Shown: piece after piece, positions 50,081-59,499 of the stretch
How the letters are laid out: each line of letters begins with the position of its first letter
How positions within the stretch are numbered: the stretch's first letter is position 1
Origin: Curvibacter sp. PAE-UM
GTDB taxonomy: Bacteria > Pseudomonadota > Gammaproteobacteria > Burkholderiales > Burkholderiaceae_C
Length of the DNA: 64,000 bases
Direction of reading: 5' to 3'
Assembly (NCBI RefSeq): GCF_001432305.1
Contig: NZ_KQ483358.1
Coordinates: forward strand, 570,790 to 634,789
The notes under the pieces: model-generated
The model's input: only the letters and a program-made list of their open reading frames with translations
What the model was told of the DNA's origin: nothing
Database searches by the model: none
Translations under genes and position numbers: made by a program

Positions 50081-52174
50081 TCAAGCGCGCAGATGCAACC
50101 GGGCGAAGTCCACGTACCAGCCCAGGCAACCCGGGTTCGCCATGGCATCCTGGTTGACGACCTTCTCCAGCGGCTGGCCCAGCAGCAGCTTCTTGATCGG
50201 CAGCTCCTGCTTCTTGCCCGTCAACGTGCGCGGGATCTCGGCCACCTGCAGGATCTCGTTGGGCACGAAACGCGGCGACAAGGCGATCTTGATGGCGTCG
50301 TTGATCTTCGCCTTCATGGCGTCGTCCAGCACGTGGCCGGGGCGCAGCACCACGAACAGCGGCATGTAACTCTCGCGGCCCAGGTACTCCAGGTCCACCA
50401 CCATGGAGTCCAGCACCTCGGGCAGGGCCTCCACCGCGCTGTACAGCTCGCTGGTGCCCATGCGCAGGCCGTGGCGGTTGATGGTGGCGTCACTGCGGCC
50501 GTAGATGATGCAACTGCCGCGCGGCGTGATCTTCAGCCAGTCGCCGTGGCGCCAGACCGGACCGGCTTCGGGTCCGGCATCGCCGCCGCCGGGCCGCCGG
50601 CCATGGCCGGCCGGGTACATGTCAAAGTAGCTGGAGAGGTAACGCTGGCTGCCCTCGTCTTTCCATAGATACAAGGGCATGCTGGGTATGGGCTGGCTGC
50701 AGACCAGTTCGCCGACGGCGTCGACCACCGGCTCGCCTTGCTCGTTCCAGGCCTCGACCGCACAGCCCAGCACGCGGCACTGCATCTCACCCGGCACCTG
50801 GGGCAGCTCGCGGTTGCCGGCGATGAAGGCACCGGCAAAGTCGGTGCCGCCCGAGATATTGCTCCACCAGATGTCCGGGGTACCGATGGCTTTCATCTGC
50901 GCGTTCGTCCAGCGCTGCACGTCCTCGCTCAGCGGCGAGCCGGTCGAGCCCAGGGCGCGCACCTGGCGCAGCGGGCCGCACTGCTTCAGATCGATCCCGG
51001 CCTTCATGCAGTTGGCAAAGAACGCCGCGCCGGCGCCGAAGAAAGTGGTTTTCGTGTCGGCCGCGAAGCGCCACAGCGTGGTCCAGTCCGGCGCCTGCTT
51101 GTTGCCTGCTGCGTCGACGGTGGCGCCGCCGGGGCTGCCGTCGAAGATGCAGACCGTGGTACCGGTCAGCAGGCCGCCGAGCTGGCAGTTCCACATGACC
51201 CAGCCCGTGGAGCTGTACCAGTGGAAGCGCTCGCCCCAGCTGTTGGGCGCATAACTGCAGCCGATGTCGGTGTTCAGTGTGAAGGCCAGGGCCACGATCA
51301 GGATGCCGCCATGCCCGTGCACGATGGGTTTGGGCAGGCCGGTGGTGCCGCTGGAATAGACCACCCACAGCGGGTGGTCGAAAGGCACGCTCAGGGGCTT
51401 GAAAGCCGCCGTCTGCGCGTCCTTGCGCGCCACCGTCTGCGCCCAGGGCGCCACGCTCACACCGGCGCGTACTTCGATGTCCGGCAGACCCAGGCTGGGC
51501 AACACGATCAAGTGCTGCACCGTGGGCAGCGCGGCGCAGAGCTCGGCCACCACCTCGCGCCGGTCGGTGTCGCGCCCGCCGTAGCGCACGCCATCGCAGG
51601 CGATCAGCGCCTTGGGTTCAATCTGCTTGAAGCGGTCCAGCACGGCGGCCATGCCCATGTCGGGCGCGCACAGGCTCCAGATGGCGCCGATGCTGGCTGT
51701 GGCCAGGAAAGCCACCATGGCTTCGGGGATGTTGGGCAGGTAGGCCACCACCCGGTCGCCCTTCTTCACACCCTGGGCCTGCAGGTGCAAGGCCAACGAC
51801 GCCACCTGGCGCTGCAGCTCGGGCCAGCTCATCTCGCGCGCCGGCTCACCCGTCGCCAGGCTCTGCTCGTTGTGGCTGACGATGGCCGGAAAGCCTGCGG
51901 CGTGCGCCATCTGCGCGTGCCGCAGCACCTGCTGCACGTAGTTCACCTGGGCACCGGGGAACCAGCGTGCACCGGGCATGCGGTTGTCAGCCAGAGCCGC
52001 CGCATGGGGCGTGGGGGAATGGACGCCGTAACAATCCCAGATGCTTTGCCAGAAGGCGTCCAGGTCGCTCACCGACCAGCGCCACAGCGCGTCGTAGCTG
52101 TCGAAGGCCAGGCCGCGCTGCGTGCGCAGCCAGTCCTGGTAGAGGCGGATTTGCGGGGTGTAGGGCGTTTGCAT
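50081..52174 (-). CDS. acetoacetyl-CoA synthetase
   Basis: AMP-forming ligase of 697 aa converting acetoacetate to acetoacetyl-CoA. The length, the N-terminal RTQRGLAFDSYDALWRWSVSDLDAFWQSIWDCY segment typical of acetoacetate-CoA ligases, the core motif VVYSSGTTGLPKPIVHGHGG (about residues 265-285) and the C-terminal RTLTGKKQELPIKKLL with the catalytic lysine identify it. AGGAG lies just upstream of MQTPYTPQIR. The reading frame stays open far upstream, antisense within pilY1's frame, but that part does not look like a protein and is rejected. It may serve ketone or polyhydroxybutyrate metabolism. Confidence 0.93.
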   Translation of the reverse strand: MQTPYTPQIRLYQDWLRTQRGLAFDSYDALWRWSVSDLDAFWQSIWDCYGVHSPTPHAAALADNRMPGARWFPGAQVNYVQQVLRHAQMAHAAGFPAIVSHNEQSLATGEPAREMSWPELQRQVASLALHLQAQGVKKGDRVVAYLPNIPEAMVAFLATASIGAIWSLCAPDMGMAAVLDRFKQIEPKALIACDGVRYGGRDTDRREVVAELCAALPTVQHLIVLPSLGLPDIEVRAGVSVAPWAQTVARKDAQTAAFKPLSVPFDHPLWVVYSSGTTGLPKPIVHGHGGILIVALAFTLNTDIGCSYAPNSWGERFHWYSSTGWVMWNCQLGGLLTGTTVCIFDGSPGGATVDAAGNKQAPDWTTLWRFAADTKTTFFGAGAAFFANCMKAGIDLKQCGPLRQVRALGSTGSPLSEDVQRWTNAQMKAIGTPDIWWSNISGGTDFAGAFIAGNRELPQVPGEMQCRVLGCAVEAWNEQGEPVVDAVGELVCSQPIPSMPLYLWKDEGSQRYLSSYFDMYPAGHGRRPGGGDAGPEAGPVWRHGDWLKITPRGSCIIYGRSDATINRHGLRMGTSELYSAVEALPEVLDSMVVDLEYLGRESYMPLFVVLRPGHVLDDAMKAKINDAIKIALSPRFVPNEILQVAEIPRTLTGKKQELPIKKLLLGQPLEKVVNQDAMANPGCLGWYVDFARLHLRA

Positions 52175-52272
52175 GGTCTCCTGCCGGGTCTTTTTTCTGA
52201 CTCGGCGCACTCTAGCACCAGGCCAGCCCCGCCTTGCCGGGTACGTGCCAGCCCGTACCCGGCCCGCCCGGC

Positions 52273-55200
52273 TTATTTCTGCCCTTCGACGTACCAGTAG
52301 TTCTTGCGGCGCACCGGTGTCGTCGACGGCTGGATCTTCGAGCCCTCGATGCCGGACTTCTTGGCGTTCGGCGCGCCGATGATGAAGGGCACGTTCTTGC
52401 TCAGCGTCTGCCCGTTCACCGTATAGGTGACCTGCACGATGCCGGTCACCGGCGAGGGCGGCAGGCCGCCGCCGGTCAGTATCTGGTTCGTCGCCGCCTT
52501 GCAGAACAGCGGGGCCGCATAGATCTTGGCGCGCCCCAGATTGTTCACGCAGGAGTTGCTGCTCGGCGGCACCGGCTTGTTGGTCGCGAAATAGGTCACG
52601 CCCAGGGAGGTCACCGGCGCATTGACGACCTTTTCGCCGTTCTCCAGGTTCAGGTAGCAGCCATCGTTGCCGCTGGTCGACGAGTCGCCGATGACGGCCA
52701 TCGTGGACGGCGTAATCGGGCTGGGCGTGACCACCGGCTTGTAGCCGATGTTCCTGTCCATCACGGTGAAGAATGCGTCGATGGACGACTGGTTCAGGGG
52801 TTTCTCGCGATCGCCGCTGCCCACCATCACCGCCACGAAGTTCGGCCCCTGCACCACGTCGGGGGCGAAGAAGAATTTGCGCGGATAGGTGGCCCCGCCC
52901 TGCAGCGCCGCCAGCTTGTAGAGCGTCCAGTTCGCCTTGTCGCTGTTCGAGGCGTTCTCCAGGTCGATGCGATAGACATTGCCGCCCACATCGACCGCGT
53001 ACGCACGGTCGATCTTGCCGTCCAGGTTCACGTCCATCAGGGTCACGTCGGCCGGCACGCTGCGGTCGGTGGGAAAGACGCGCAGCAGCTGGCCATCGAT
53101 GGCGTCGATCACCAGCACGGCATTGCCCATGGTGGTGGTCCCGGGTGTCGCCTGGTCTTCGGCGACCGCGTCGTAGCCGGCGCCCATGATGATGACCGGG
53201 TTGCCCCAGCCCTGGATACGGGCGACCTTGGGCTCGGACCAGGTCTGTCCCAGCACGGCGAAACCCGTGTCTGCCGAGGTGCGCTTCCACATGTACTTCG
53301 GCGCTGCCGGATCGGTCACGTCCAGCGCGTACAGGATGCGGCCGCCGCGGCGCATGCCCGCATAGATATGGGCCTTTTCGCTCACGCCCAGGCTGTCGAT
53401 CTTCTGGTAGACGCCAATCGGGCCGTCCAGCAGATAGTCGCGCGGCTGCGATGAGGTCAGGCTCGACGGCGTTGTCGACAGGCGGATGGCCGGCGAGTTG
53501 TCGCGCAGGCGCTTGTACTTGCCGAAATGCTCGCTCGGCGCGAAGGTCCACAGTTCGTGGCCCGCGTTCGTCCCGCTCTGGTTGCCGTTGACGACGTGCA
53601 GCAATCCGTCGTTGGCACCATAAAAGAGCAGCACACCGGTCGTCCCGCCATAGTTCACCACCGCCGGGCGCGAATGCAGCACATCGCCGTGCACACTGGG
53701 TCGTATCGTGGTCGTGCCTCCCGGCCCCTGCTCATCGCCGGCGTTGTCCGTGCCGCGTATCCAGTTGATGATGGCCGTCCGCTCGGCGGCGCTGGCGGCG
53801 TTGAGCACGGCCTGCGTGATGCCGGTGTTGCCGTCGACAAACTGGCTGTCCGGCGTGGTGGCCAGGTCCATGCCCGGGTTGCAGTTGCCCGGCAGGCAGG
53901 TGTAGACCTTGCGGCCATCCTGCGACAGGGCATAGGTGCTGCGCAGGCGCTGGGCCGCGCCGCCTTTTTCCACCACTTCGCCGTCCGGGGAGTCGGACGG
54001 CGAAGGCGGTGTGCCCATCGGCTGGTTGGCCCAGAAGCTGCTGTCCTCGGTCCAGTAGGACACCGCGTTGGGCGCGATGAAACCCGTCGAACTGCTCACG
54101 ATGGGCGTGCCATTGGTGTCGGTCAGCGCGATGGAGTCCGTCACCGGGTCGTAGGAGAACTGGTACTGCTTGACGTTGCCGCGCCAGCGGGGCCGCGCCT
54201 GCTCATCGGGCCTGAACATGCCCATGTAGACCTGGTTCAGGTAGGTTCCACGCGCGTTCACGCTCACCGGCAGGCTGGCCGAGGCAAACACACTGTTGAC
54301 GGCCTGAAGCTGGTTGAAGATCTTGAGAATCGCGTCCACAACCGCGTCGACGCTGGCTCCCTGGTAATAGCTACCACCGCCGTTGCTGGCCGTGCTCTTC
54401 ATCAGCGCCGGGAAACTGCCATCGCTGTTGTTGCCCTTGAGCACCGCGATGGCGTGGGTGGTGATGGCCTGCTCGCCGTCCTTGCTGCTGACATCCATGC
54501 GTGTCATGAAACGGGCCATTTCATCGACCCAGTCGGCCTGGTCGGTGCCCAGCGCGGCGTTGACGATTTCAGCCTTCAGTGCATCGCGCTCGGCCTGCGT
54601 CAGGCTGGGCAGGTCGGCCTCCACGCGTGCGGCCAGCAGGTTGCGCACGTTCTTCTCGGGGTTGGAGATCTGCGGTGAGCCGTTGCCGATCACGATGATG
54701 TGGTTGTTGGCGCAGGAGATGGACGACGGGCTGTTGTAGGCGCCGGTCGACAGGAAGGCACTGGTGTCCCGCTTGCTGGAATGCTGCCCGTTGAGCGGAT
54801 TCAGCCCCTTGTAATACAGGTAGGCCTCGTACAGCGCCTGCCCGTAGTCGGCGTTGCTGCCCTTGTCCGTATTGATGTCCAGGGCCTTGATGAAGGCCTT
54901 GAAGAGCGTCTTGTTCGCCGTGGTCAGCGCCTTGATGGCCTGGCGCGGATAGGCGCCGCTGTAGGGCGTCTCGTTCATCAGCAGGACACCGACATTGAAC
55001 AGGGCCGTTCCGTCGTCCGCGGTCGGCAAGGCATCGATCACGTTGTAGAGCGCACATTTCTCGATGGCGAACTTGGTGCCCTGGTTGGCCGGACCGATGG
55101 CGGTCGTGATGTTGTTGTCCTTGTAGTAGCAGTTGGGCGCCCCCGTGACCGTGGCCCCCCAGTTGGCCGAGGTATCCCAGACAAACAGCACGTTGGGCTT

Positions 55201-55350
55201 GTCGGCACTCGCCGCGGCGCCGACGTAGAGATCGATGTCCTCGGCCCAGGCCGAGGACATCACCAGCGACAGGCTGCTCGCCAGCAGCCATTGCCACCAT
55301 CCGCCGCGCACCGTCATCCGCGAGGTCTTCTTCATGTCGTTTGGCTGCAT
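52273..55350 (-). CDS. pilY1: PilY1-type pilus tip adhesin
   Basis: Large secreted protein of 1025 aa for the tip of type IV pili. A signal peptide (LLASSLSLVMSSAWAED, about residues 22-38) leads to an N-terminal von Willebrand A-like region with VLFVWDTSANW replacing the usual MIDAS start. The C-terminal half is the PilY1 beta-propeller: RPAVVNYGGTTGVLLFYGANDGLLHVVNG near 560-590 and the calcium-loop motif DVNLDGKIDRAY (near 775). It ends GQK. It is last in the minor-pilin operon, and its VWA part is variable between strains in this family. Confidence 0.92.
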   Translation of the reverse strand: MQPNDMKKTSRMTVRGGWWQWLLASSLSLVMSSAWAEDIDLYVGAAASADKPNVLFVWDTSANWGATVTGAPNCYYKDNNITTAIGPANQGTKFAIEKCALYNVIDALPTADDGTALFNVGVLLMNETPYSGAYPRQAIKALTTANKTLFKAFIKALDINTDKGSNADYGQALYEAYLYYKGLNPLNGQHSSKRDTSAFLSTGAYNSPSSISCANNHIIVIGNGSPQISNPEKNVRNLLAARVEADLPSLTQAERDALKAEIVNAALGTDQADWVDEMARFMTRMDVSSKDGEQAITTHAIAVLKGNNSDGSFPALMKSTASNGGGSYYQGASVDAVVDAILKIFNQLQAVNSVFASASLPVSVNARGTYLNQVYMGMFRPDEQARPRWRGNVKQYQFSYDPVTDSIALTDTNGTPIVSSSTGFIAPNAVSYWTEDSSFWANQPMGTPPSPSDSPDGEVVEKGGAAQRLRSTYALSQDGRKVYTCLPGNCNPGMDLATTPDSQFVDGNTGITQAVLNAASAAERTAIINWIRGTDNAGDEQGPGGTTTIRPSVHGDVLHSRPAVVNYGGTTGVLLFYGANDGLLHVVNGNQSGTNAGHELWTFAPSEHFGKYKRLRDNSPAIRLSTTPSSLTSSQPRDYLLDGPIGVYQKIDSLGVSEKAHIYAGMRRGGRILYALDVTDPAAPKYMWKRTSADTGFAVLGQTWSEPKVARIQGWGNPVIIMGAGYDAVAEDQATPGTTTMGNAVLVIDAIDGQLLRVFPTDRSVPADVTLMDVNLDGKIDRAYAVDVGGNVYRIDLENASNSDKANWTLYKLAALQGGATYPRKFFFAPDVVQGPNFVAVMVGSGDREKPLNQSSIDAFFTVMDRNIGYKPVVTPSPITPSTMAVIGDSSTSGNDGCYLNLENGEKVVNAPVTSLGVTYFATNKPVPPSSNSCVNNLGRAKIYAAPLFCKAATNQILTGGGLPPSPVTGIVQVTYTVNGQTLSKNVPFIIGAPNAKKSGIEGSKIQPSTTPVRRKNYWYVEGQK

Positions 55351-55363
55351 TTTTTGACCTTGT

Positions 55364-55936
55364 TCATTTGCATGCACTTTCGGCATCGGTCACCAGCACC
55401 CGCAGGGACACACCCTGGTTGATGGCGACTTCCGTCTTGCTGGCGGGATCGGCCACGGAGGCGCGGATGTTCCACTCGCTGTTCGAGCACAGGGAATCGC
55501 CCGTCGCTGCGGCGGCCATCTCCGATTCGAGGCCGCTGTTGTTGGCGGCCGAAGATCCCATGCAGGCCAGGTCTGCGGGGATGCCCGGATTCAGCTCGCT
55601 GGTCTTGATCGTCTTCACCTTGTTGCAGCGCGGCTGCGGATTGCGCGTGACGGTGTAATCGCTCTTGCCGTCGCCATCGATGTCCACCGGCAAAGGGGTC
55701 GCGGCAATCAGCTCGGGTGCGGTCGAGAACTGGATATTGCTGATCGTCGCTGCCAGCCCCACCTGCGCCGCGGCCAGCGCTTCGTTGCGCACCTGGGCAT
55801 TGCCCGTGATCTTCACATTGGTCGCGGTCATGTTGAAGACCGTGACCGTGAGCAGGCTCATGATCATCAGGAAGATCAGCGTGATGATCAGCGTGGCGCC
55901 GCCCTGCCGCCGGGTCTGGATGACTAGCGTGTTCAT
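55364..55936 (-). CDS. pilX: minor pilin PilX
   Basis: Inner-membrane minor pilin of 190 aa. Prepilin-like start RRQGGATLIITLIFLMIMSLLTVTVFNMTA; the glutamate at position 5 of the mature part is absent, which is typical for PilX/GspK-type tip pilins. The soluble domain has several cysteines. The gene lies between pilW (3-nt gap) and pilY1 (13-nt gap). Confidence 0.88.
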   Translation of the reverse strand: MNTLVIQTRRQGGATLIITLIFLMIMSLLTVTVFNMTATNVKITGNAQVRNEALAAAQVGLAATISNIQFSTAPELIAATPLPVDIDGDGKSDYTVTRNPQPRCNKVKTIKTSELNPGIPADLACMGSSAANNSGLESEMAAAATGDSLCSNSEWNIRASVADPASKTEVAINQGVSLRVLVTDAESACK

Positions 55937-55939
55937 GAT

Positions 55940-56953
55940 TCAGTTTTCCCTCGGGCCGGCCACGTTCTGCAACTTGGCGGTTGCCACGAACACCTTGCGC
56001 TTGTATTTGTCGTTGTAGGGACCCAGGGTGCCCTCCAGGCCCATGACATAGCGTTTGGTGTCCGTGTACGCGTGTTCCTCGTCCGCCGTCCTTGCCAGCA
56101 CGTAGACCCGTGCCGTCACGACGTTGGCCCAGGCGTTGTCCGCCGCACCCGCCACACCGCTGAGCCCGGTGCGGTAGACATCCGGGCTGCCATCGTTGTT
56201 GGTGTCGAAGCCGTATTCCAGCGCAATGTGCTCGATGCCCACCGCCAGCGGCGTCACCACCACCTTGTCGCCGGCCAGCTCGGCACGCTTGAGCGTGGGC
56301 ACGGTATCGGCGCCGGCACCGCTGCATTCGTTGCACTTCGCCACGTAATAGATCCGGCTCAGATAGCGGCGGACGTCGCCGGGCCCGCTGCAGCTGAGGT
56401 TGCGCAGCGTGAAGGCGCCTTTCTGGGTCGACGCGACAAAGACTGTACTGGCCAGGTCGTTGTTGCACTGGGATGTCTGCACATAGGCGACGGCGGCGCT
56501 GTCCACCACGCTGGCCTGTGCAGTGGTGTTCGTGTCGAGCCGGCGCAGCACCACGGCCGAACTGCTCGCCGAGGGGTTGCTGGCGCAGGTGACGCCGGCC
56601 ATCGCACCGGCCGCTTTTCCTTCTATCGGGTCAGGCCGCTTCTTGCTCGCGTCATCCCAGCCCAGCTGGTCGAGCGTCGTGGCGCAGGGATTGGGCTGCG
56701 TGTAGACCCCGCCGGCATACGGCACATCACCGTAGAAGCCGGCCGCGGCCATCTCCTGGGACAGGAAGTCCACGGCATAACGCCCGTTTTCGATCTGCCT
56801 TGACGTGTTGTCCAGTTCGCGGCCGGCCTGGCTGCTGTTCGCAAACATCATGGCCAGCCCCGCCACGACGATCAGGCCGATGGCCATGGCGACCATCAGC
56901 TCGACCAGCGTGACGCCGGCCTGGGCCCTGCCGATTGCGCGATACCGCTTCAT
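55940..56953 (-). CDS. pilW: minor pilin PilW
   Basis: Minor pilin of 337 aa. The class III cleavage site is AG|VTLVELMVAMAIGLIVVAGLAMM with glutamate at +5. Large C-terminal domain with QIENGRYAVDFLSQEMAAAGFYGD and several cysteines (NPCATTLD, KCNECSG), typical of PilW. The ATG overlaps the pilV stop as ATGA. Confidence 0.9.
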   Translation of the reverse strand: MKRYRAIGRAQAGVTLVELMVAMAIGLIVVAGLAMMFANSSQAGRELDNTSRQIENGRYAVDFLSQEMAAAGFYGDVPYAGGVYTQPNPCATTLDQLGWDDASKKRPDPIEGKAAGAMAGVTCASNPSASSSAVVLRRLDTNTTAQASVVDSAAVAYVQTSQCNNDLASTVFVASTQKGAFTLRNLSCSGPGDVRRYLSRIYYVAKCNECSGAGADTVPTLKRAELAGDKVVVTPLAVGIEHIALEYGFDTNNDGSPDVYRTGLSGVAGAADNAWANVVTARVYVLARTADEEHAYTDTKRYVMGLEGTLGPYNDKYKRKVFVATAKLQNVAGPREN

Positions 56954-57519
56954 GAGAGCACCGACATCTGCACGACCACCGTTGCTGCGCGGCGCGCGGC
57001 CTCGCTGCTGTAGGCGTCCTTGCCGCACTCGACCACGGGCGCCCCGGTTTCACGCAGCCCTTGCCAGACCACGGCGACCATGTAGACCTGCGGGGAGGAC
57101 ACCGGGTCGGGCTGCGAGATGCAGCCGCGCGCACTGATCAGCGTGCCGACCTTGTCACCGTTGAGCACTTCTGCGGCGCCCTGCAATTGCGCCGCCCACT
57201 CGCACAGGTCACGCGCGGCCGTCGTCGTCAATGCGGTGCAATCCTGCGCCGCCCCGGTCCCGATGTCGTTGGCCAGGTAGGCCGTGACCTGGGAGCGGTT
57301 GGCCTCCATGCGTTGTGCCATGTCCTTCACCAGCACCAGCGCCTGTGCGCGCTGGTAGCTTTCCATTTGCGACACCGTGGCCTGGGTCTGCATGCCCAGC
57401 ATGCCCATGATGCCGAAGGAAACGATCAGCATGGACACCAGCACCTCGATCATGGCGCCGCCGAACTGCGCCGCTCGCTTGTGCTGCGGATGGGATGGGG
57501 TGGTGGAGCGGGCACTCAT
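56950..57519 (-). CDS. pilV: minor pilin PilV
   Basis: Minor pilin of 189 aa with leader ending FG|GAMIEVLVSMLIVSFGIMGMLGMQ, glutamate at +5. The conserved PilV region QATVSQMESYQRAQALVLVKDMAQRMEANR follows. The 4-nt overlaps with fimT (upstream) and pilW (downstream) show translational coupling in the operon. Confidence 0.9.
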   Translation of the reverse strand: MSARSTTPSHPQHKRAAQFGGAMIEVLVSMLIVSFGIMGMLGMQTQATVSQMESYQRAQALVLVKDMAQRMEANRSQVTAYLANDIGTGAAQDCTALTTTAARDLCEWAAQLQGAAEVLNGDKVGTLISARGCISQPDPVSSPQVYMVAVVWQGLRETGAPVVECGKDAYSSEAARRAATVVVQMSVLS

Positions 57520-57983
57520 GGGCAGGCCTTGATCTTGGTTGTCGGCATGCCCGACGGATCCACGGTAATGCAGCGGTAGCTGTTGTCCCCGTCGAAAAGC
57601 TCGAAACGCACGGTCGAGGTCGCGCCGCTGAGCCGGCCCGAGCTGTCGTAGGTGATGCTCGTGGGCGAACGGGTCATCTGTATCTTTCCACCGACCGGGT
57701 TTCGCTGGCCGATGAGTTCCGCATCCGCTGCCGTCTTGACGATCCAGCCTCCGGTCCAGTCCACCACCGGACTCAGCATCACGTCCTTGTTGCGCTTGAC
57801 CGCCTCGCTGCGCGCGCGCATCAGGTCCGAGATCAGGTCTTGTGCGGCGCCGCGTGCCCGCTGGCTCGCGATAAGCGACTGCATGCCCGGCGCGGCGACG
57901 GTTGCCATGATCGTGAGGATCACGATGACCGTCATCAGTTCGATCAGAGTGAATCCGCGTTGGCGGGCGGGCATCTTGCTCAT
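57516..57983 (-). CDS. fimT: GspH/FimT-type minor pilin
   Basis: Minor pilin of 155 aa: leader RG|FTLIELMTVIVILTIMATVAAPGMQ with glutamate at +5, then a GspH/FimT domain (LISDLMRARSEAVKRNKDVMLSP, WIVKTAAD). It caps or primes the pilus; FimT homologues bind DNA in some transformable species. The start follows the pilE stop by 13 nt with GGAGAAGG upstream. Confidence 0.9.
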   Translation of the reverse strand: MSKMPARQRGFTLIELMTVIVILTIMATVAAPGMQSLIASQRARGAAQDLISDLMRARSEAVKRNKDVMLSPVVDWTGGWIVKTAADAELIGQRNPVGGKIQMTRSPTSITYDSSGRLSGATSTVRFELFDGDNSYRCITVDPSGMPTTKIKACP

Positions 57984-57996
57984 GTCCTTCTCCGCA

Positions 57997-58392
57997 TCAC
58001 CAGCAGTTCGCCGGCAGCTTCGTGTTGTTCTGGTCGATGCTGATCGTCCCGCAGCTGTCCTTGGTCTGCGCGCCAAGCGGAGTCGCCGTGACCACGAAGC
58101 TCGGCGCCGTGCCCGTGCCCAGCGTGATCGCAACGCTGTAGTTGGAACTTGCCTTGGCCGGGATCGTGACCTTGAGCTCTTCCACGGTGGCAACGTACTT
58201 GCGGGTGTCCACCAGCATCTGCTGCTGGCGTGTCGCGATATTCATCAGTGCGGACTGCGCTTCGGAGCGATTCGACTTGCGTATCGCATTGCTGTACGAA
58301 GGCAGGCCTACGGCGACGAGGATGCCGATCACCGCGATGGTGATCATCAGCTCGACCATAGTGAAGCCCTGCTCCAGCTTCTTAGCTTGCAT
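57997..58392 (-). CDS. pilE: PilE-type pilin
   Basis: Pilin of 131 aa. Leader EQG|FTMVELMITIAVIGILVAVGLPSY with glutamate at +5. The C-terminal DSCGTISIDQNN...ANCW pair forms the conserved disulfide loop of PilE-like minor pilins. It is the first gene of the operon pilE-fimT-pilV-pilW-pilX-pilY1. Upstream 282 bp is AT-rich near 58510-58570 and should hold its promoter. Confidence 0.9.
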   Translation of the reverse strand: MQAKKLEQGFTMVELMITIAVIGILVAVGLPSYSNAIRKSNRSEAQSALMNIATRQQQMLVDTRKYVATVEELKVTIPAKASSNYSVAITLGTGTAPSFVVTATPLGAQTKDSCGTISIDQNNTKLPANCW

Positions 58393-58674
58393 GTTTCTGG
58401 CCGCTGACACGGCTCCTGGTTTTCTATCCCAACAAAGTCCCCGCCGATATGCAATGGACTGCATAACGACGTCTGGTGCGAATTTTCGTCCCGAGCCCCT
58501 CCAAGTCCAGTTACTAAGTTACTTATTTGGTGTGCAAATGTGTATGTGTGTAAGTGAAAGTTAATAGCTGTTTCGAGATGAATCAAAAACAGCACTTATG
58601 GCCTTCCGGGGACCGGCATTAGCCCTGTTCATGAGGGCTCTTGAAATTTCGCACAGTTGTGCTAAATTTCAGCC
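58393..58674. promoter_or_regulatory. divergent intergenic region of pil operon and tetR gene
   Basis: A 282-bp spacer between divergent genes. An AT-rich patch (about 58505-58570, with TGTGTATGTGTGTAAGT) lies toward pilE, and the TetR operator lies next to the tetR start. I could not fix -35/-10 boxes confidently. Confidence 0.4.
58648..58665. promoter_or_regulatory. TetR operator 1
   Basis: TTCGCAC-AGTT-GTGCTAA, an almost perfect dyad ending 9 nt before the tetR start codon. The same motif recurs before the 37-aa gene. Extended arms AATTTCGCACA/TGTGCTAAATT match at 10 of 11 positions. It predicts autorepression. Confidence 0.8.
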
Positions 58675-59283
58675 ATGTCGCCCGATACCAAAACTGCCAA
58701 GAGTGAACTGACGCGTGCCGCCATCGTGGGCGCCGGCATGGACTTGGCCGCGGCCGAAGGCCTGGAGGCGCTGACCCTGCAGGCGGTGGCTGACCGGGCA
58801 GGCCTGTCCAAGAGCGGGGTGTTCTCGCGCATCGGTTCGCGCGAAGCCCTGCAGAAGGCGGTGATCGAGGAGTTCGGCCGCCGCTTCCTGGCCGACGTCT
58901 TCGTGCCCGCCATGCAAAAGCCCAAGGGGCTGCCGCGGCTGGACGAGATCGTGGCGCGCTGGCTGGCCCGCATGAGCCGGCCCGAGGCCCACAACAGCTG
59001 CATCTACGTGCCTGGCGCCTTCGAACTCGACGACCGCGAGGGCGAGTTGCGTGACCTGCTGCTGCAGGAGGTCACGCGCTGGCGCGCCGCCTTGCGCCGC
59101 ACGGTGCTGCAGGCGGTCGAAGCCGGCCAGCTGCTGGCCGACACCCACCCCGAGCAACTGGTCGGGGAGATCTACGCCCTGGCCATCGGCCTCTTGCACG
59201 ACACGCGTTTCCTGCGCGACCCCGCAGCACCCGCCCGTGCCGCCGCCAGCTGGCAGCGCCTGCGACGAAGCTACCTGGCCTGA
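58675..59283 (+). CDS. TetR-family transcriptional regulator
   Basis: Repressor of 202 aa. The N-terminal helix-turn-helix is at residues 12-58 (IVGAGMDLAAAEGLEALTLQAVADRAGLSKSGVFSRIGSREAL). The ligand domain follows (residues 70-195), with NSCIYVPGAFELDDREG and EIYALAIGLLHD, resembling regulators of lipid or fatty acid-related genes. It is flanked by two copies of TTCGCAC-N4-GTGCKAA, one before itself and one before the following small gene plus hydrolase. Confidence 0.92.
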   Translation: MSPDTKTAKSELTRAAIVGAGMDLAAAEGLEALTLQAVADRAGLSKSGVFSRIGSREALQKAVIEEFGRRFLADVFVPAMQKPKGLPRLDEIVARWLARMSRPEAHNSCIYVPGAFELDDREGELRDLLLQEVTRWRAALRRTVLQAVEAGQLLADTHPEQLVGEIYALAIGLLHDTRFLRDPAAPARAAASWQRLRRSYLA

Positions 59284-59342
59284 ACGCCAGCGGCCGGCCG
59301 CCAACCCCCATGTCCCGCCTTCTTCTTTGTGTCCGCCCCAAT

Positions 59343-59360
59343 TTCGCACGATTGTGCGAA
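59343..59360. promoter_or_regulatory. TetR operator 2
   Basis: TTCGCAC-GATT-GTGCGAA, a perfect dyad with 4-nt centre, 15 bp before the 37-aa gene. With operator 1 it defines TTCGCAC-N2TT-GTGCKAA and marks the small gene and hydrolase as regulated by the adjacent TetR protein. Confidence 0.82.
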
Positions 59361-59374
59361 GAAAGGAACTCACC

Positions 59375-59488
59375 ATGTGGATCATCTTTTCCGGCCTCGG
59401 CCTCTACCTGCTGGTGCGCGGCGTGATCGCCGCCTTCCAGTCGTTGCGCAACATCCCGCGCAGCAATCGCGACTGGATCTTTTTCTGA
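59375..59488 (+). CDS. 37-aa membrane-associated small protein
   Basis: Small gene just downstream of TetR operator 2. MWIIFSGLGLYLLVRGVIAA is a short hydrophobic helix, followed by a basic/aromatic tail ending NRDWIFF. AAAGGAA lies 6-7 nt before the ATG. It overlaps no other gene and precedes the hydrolase by 11 nt. Function unknown; the operator position makes it the first gene of the regulated operon. Confidence 0.7.
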   Translation: MWIIFSGLGLYLLVRGVIAAFQSLRNIPRSNRDWIFF

Positions 59489-59499
59489 GGGCCCCCGCC

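Noticed and set aside
52175-53551. Apparent N-terminal extension of acetoacetyl-CoA synthetase reaching into the pilY1 region
   Set aside because: The extra part is Arg/Gly/Gln-rich shadow of pilY1 in another frame; the ligase has a canonical N terminus and SD at 52174.
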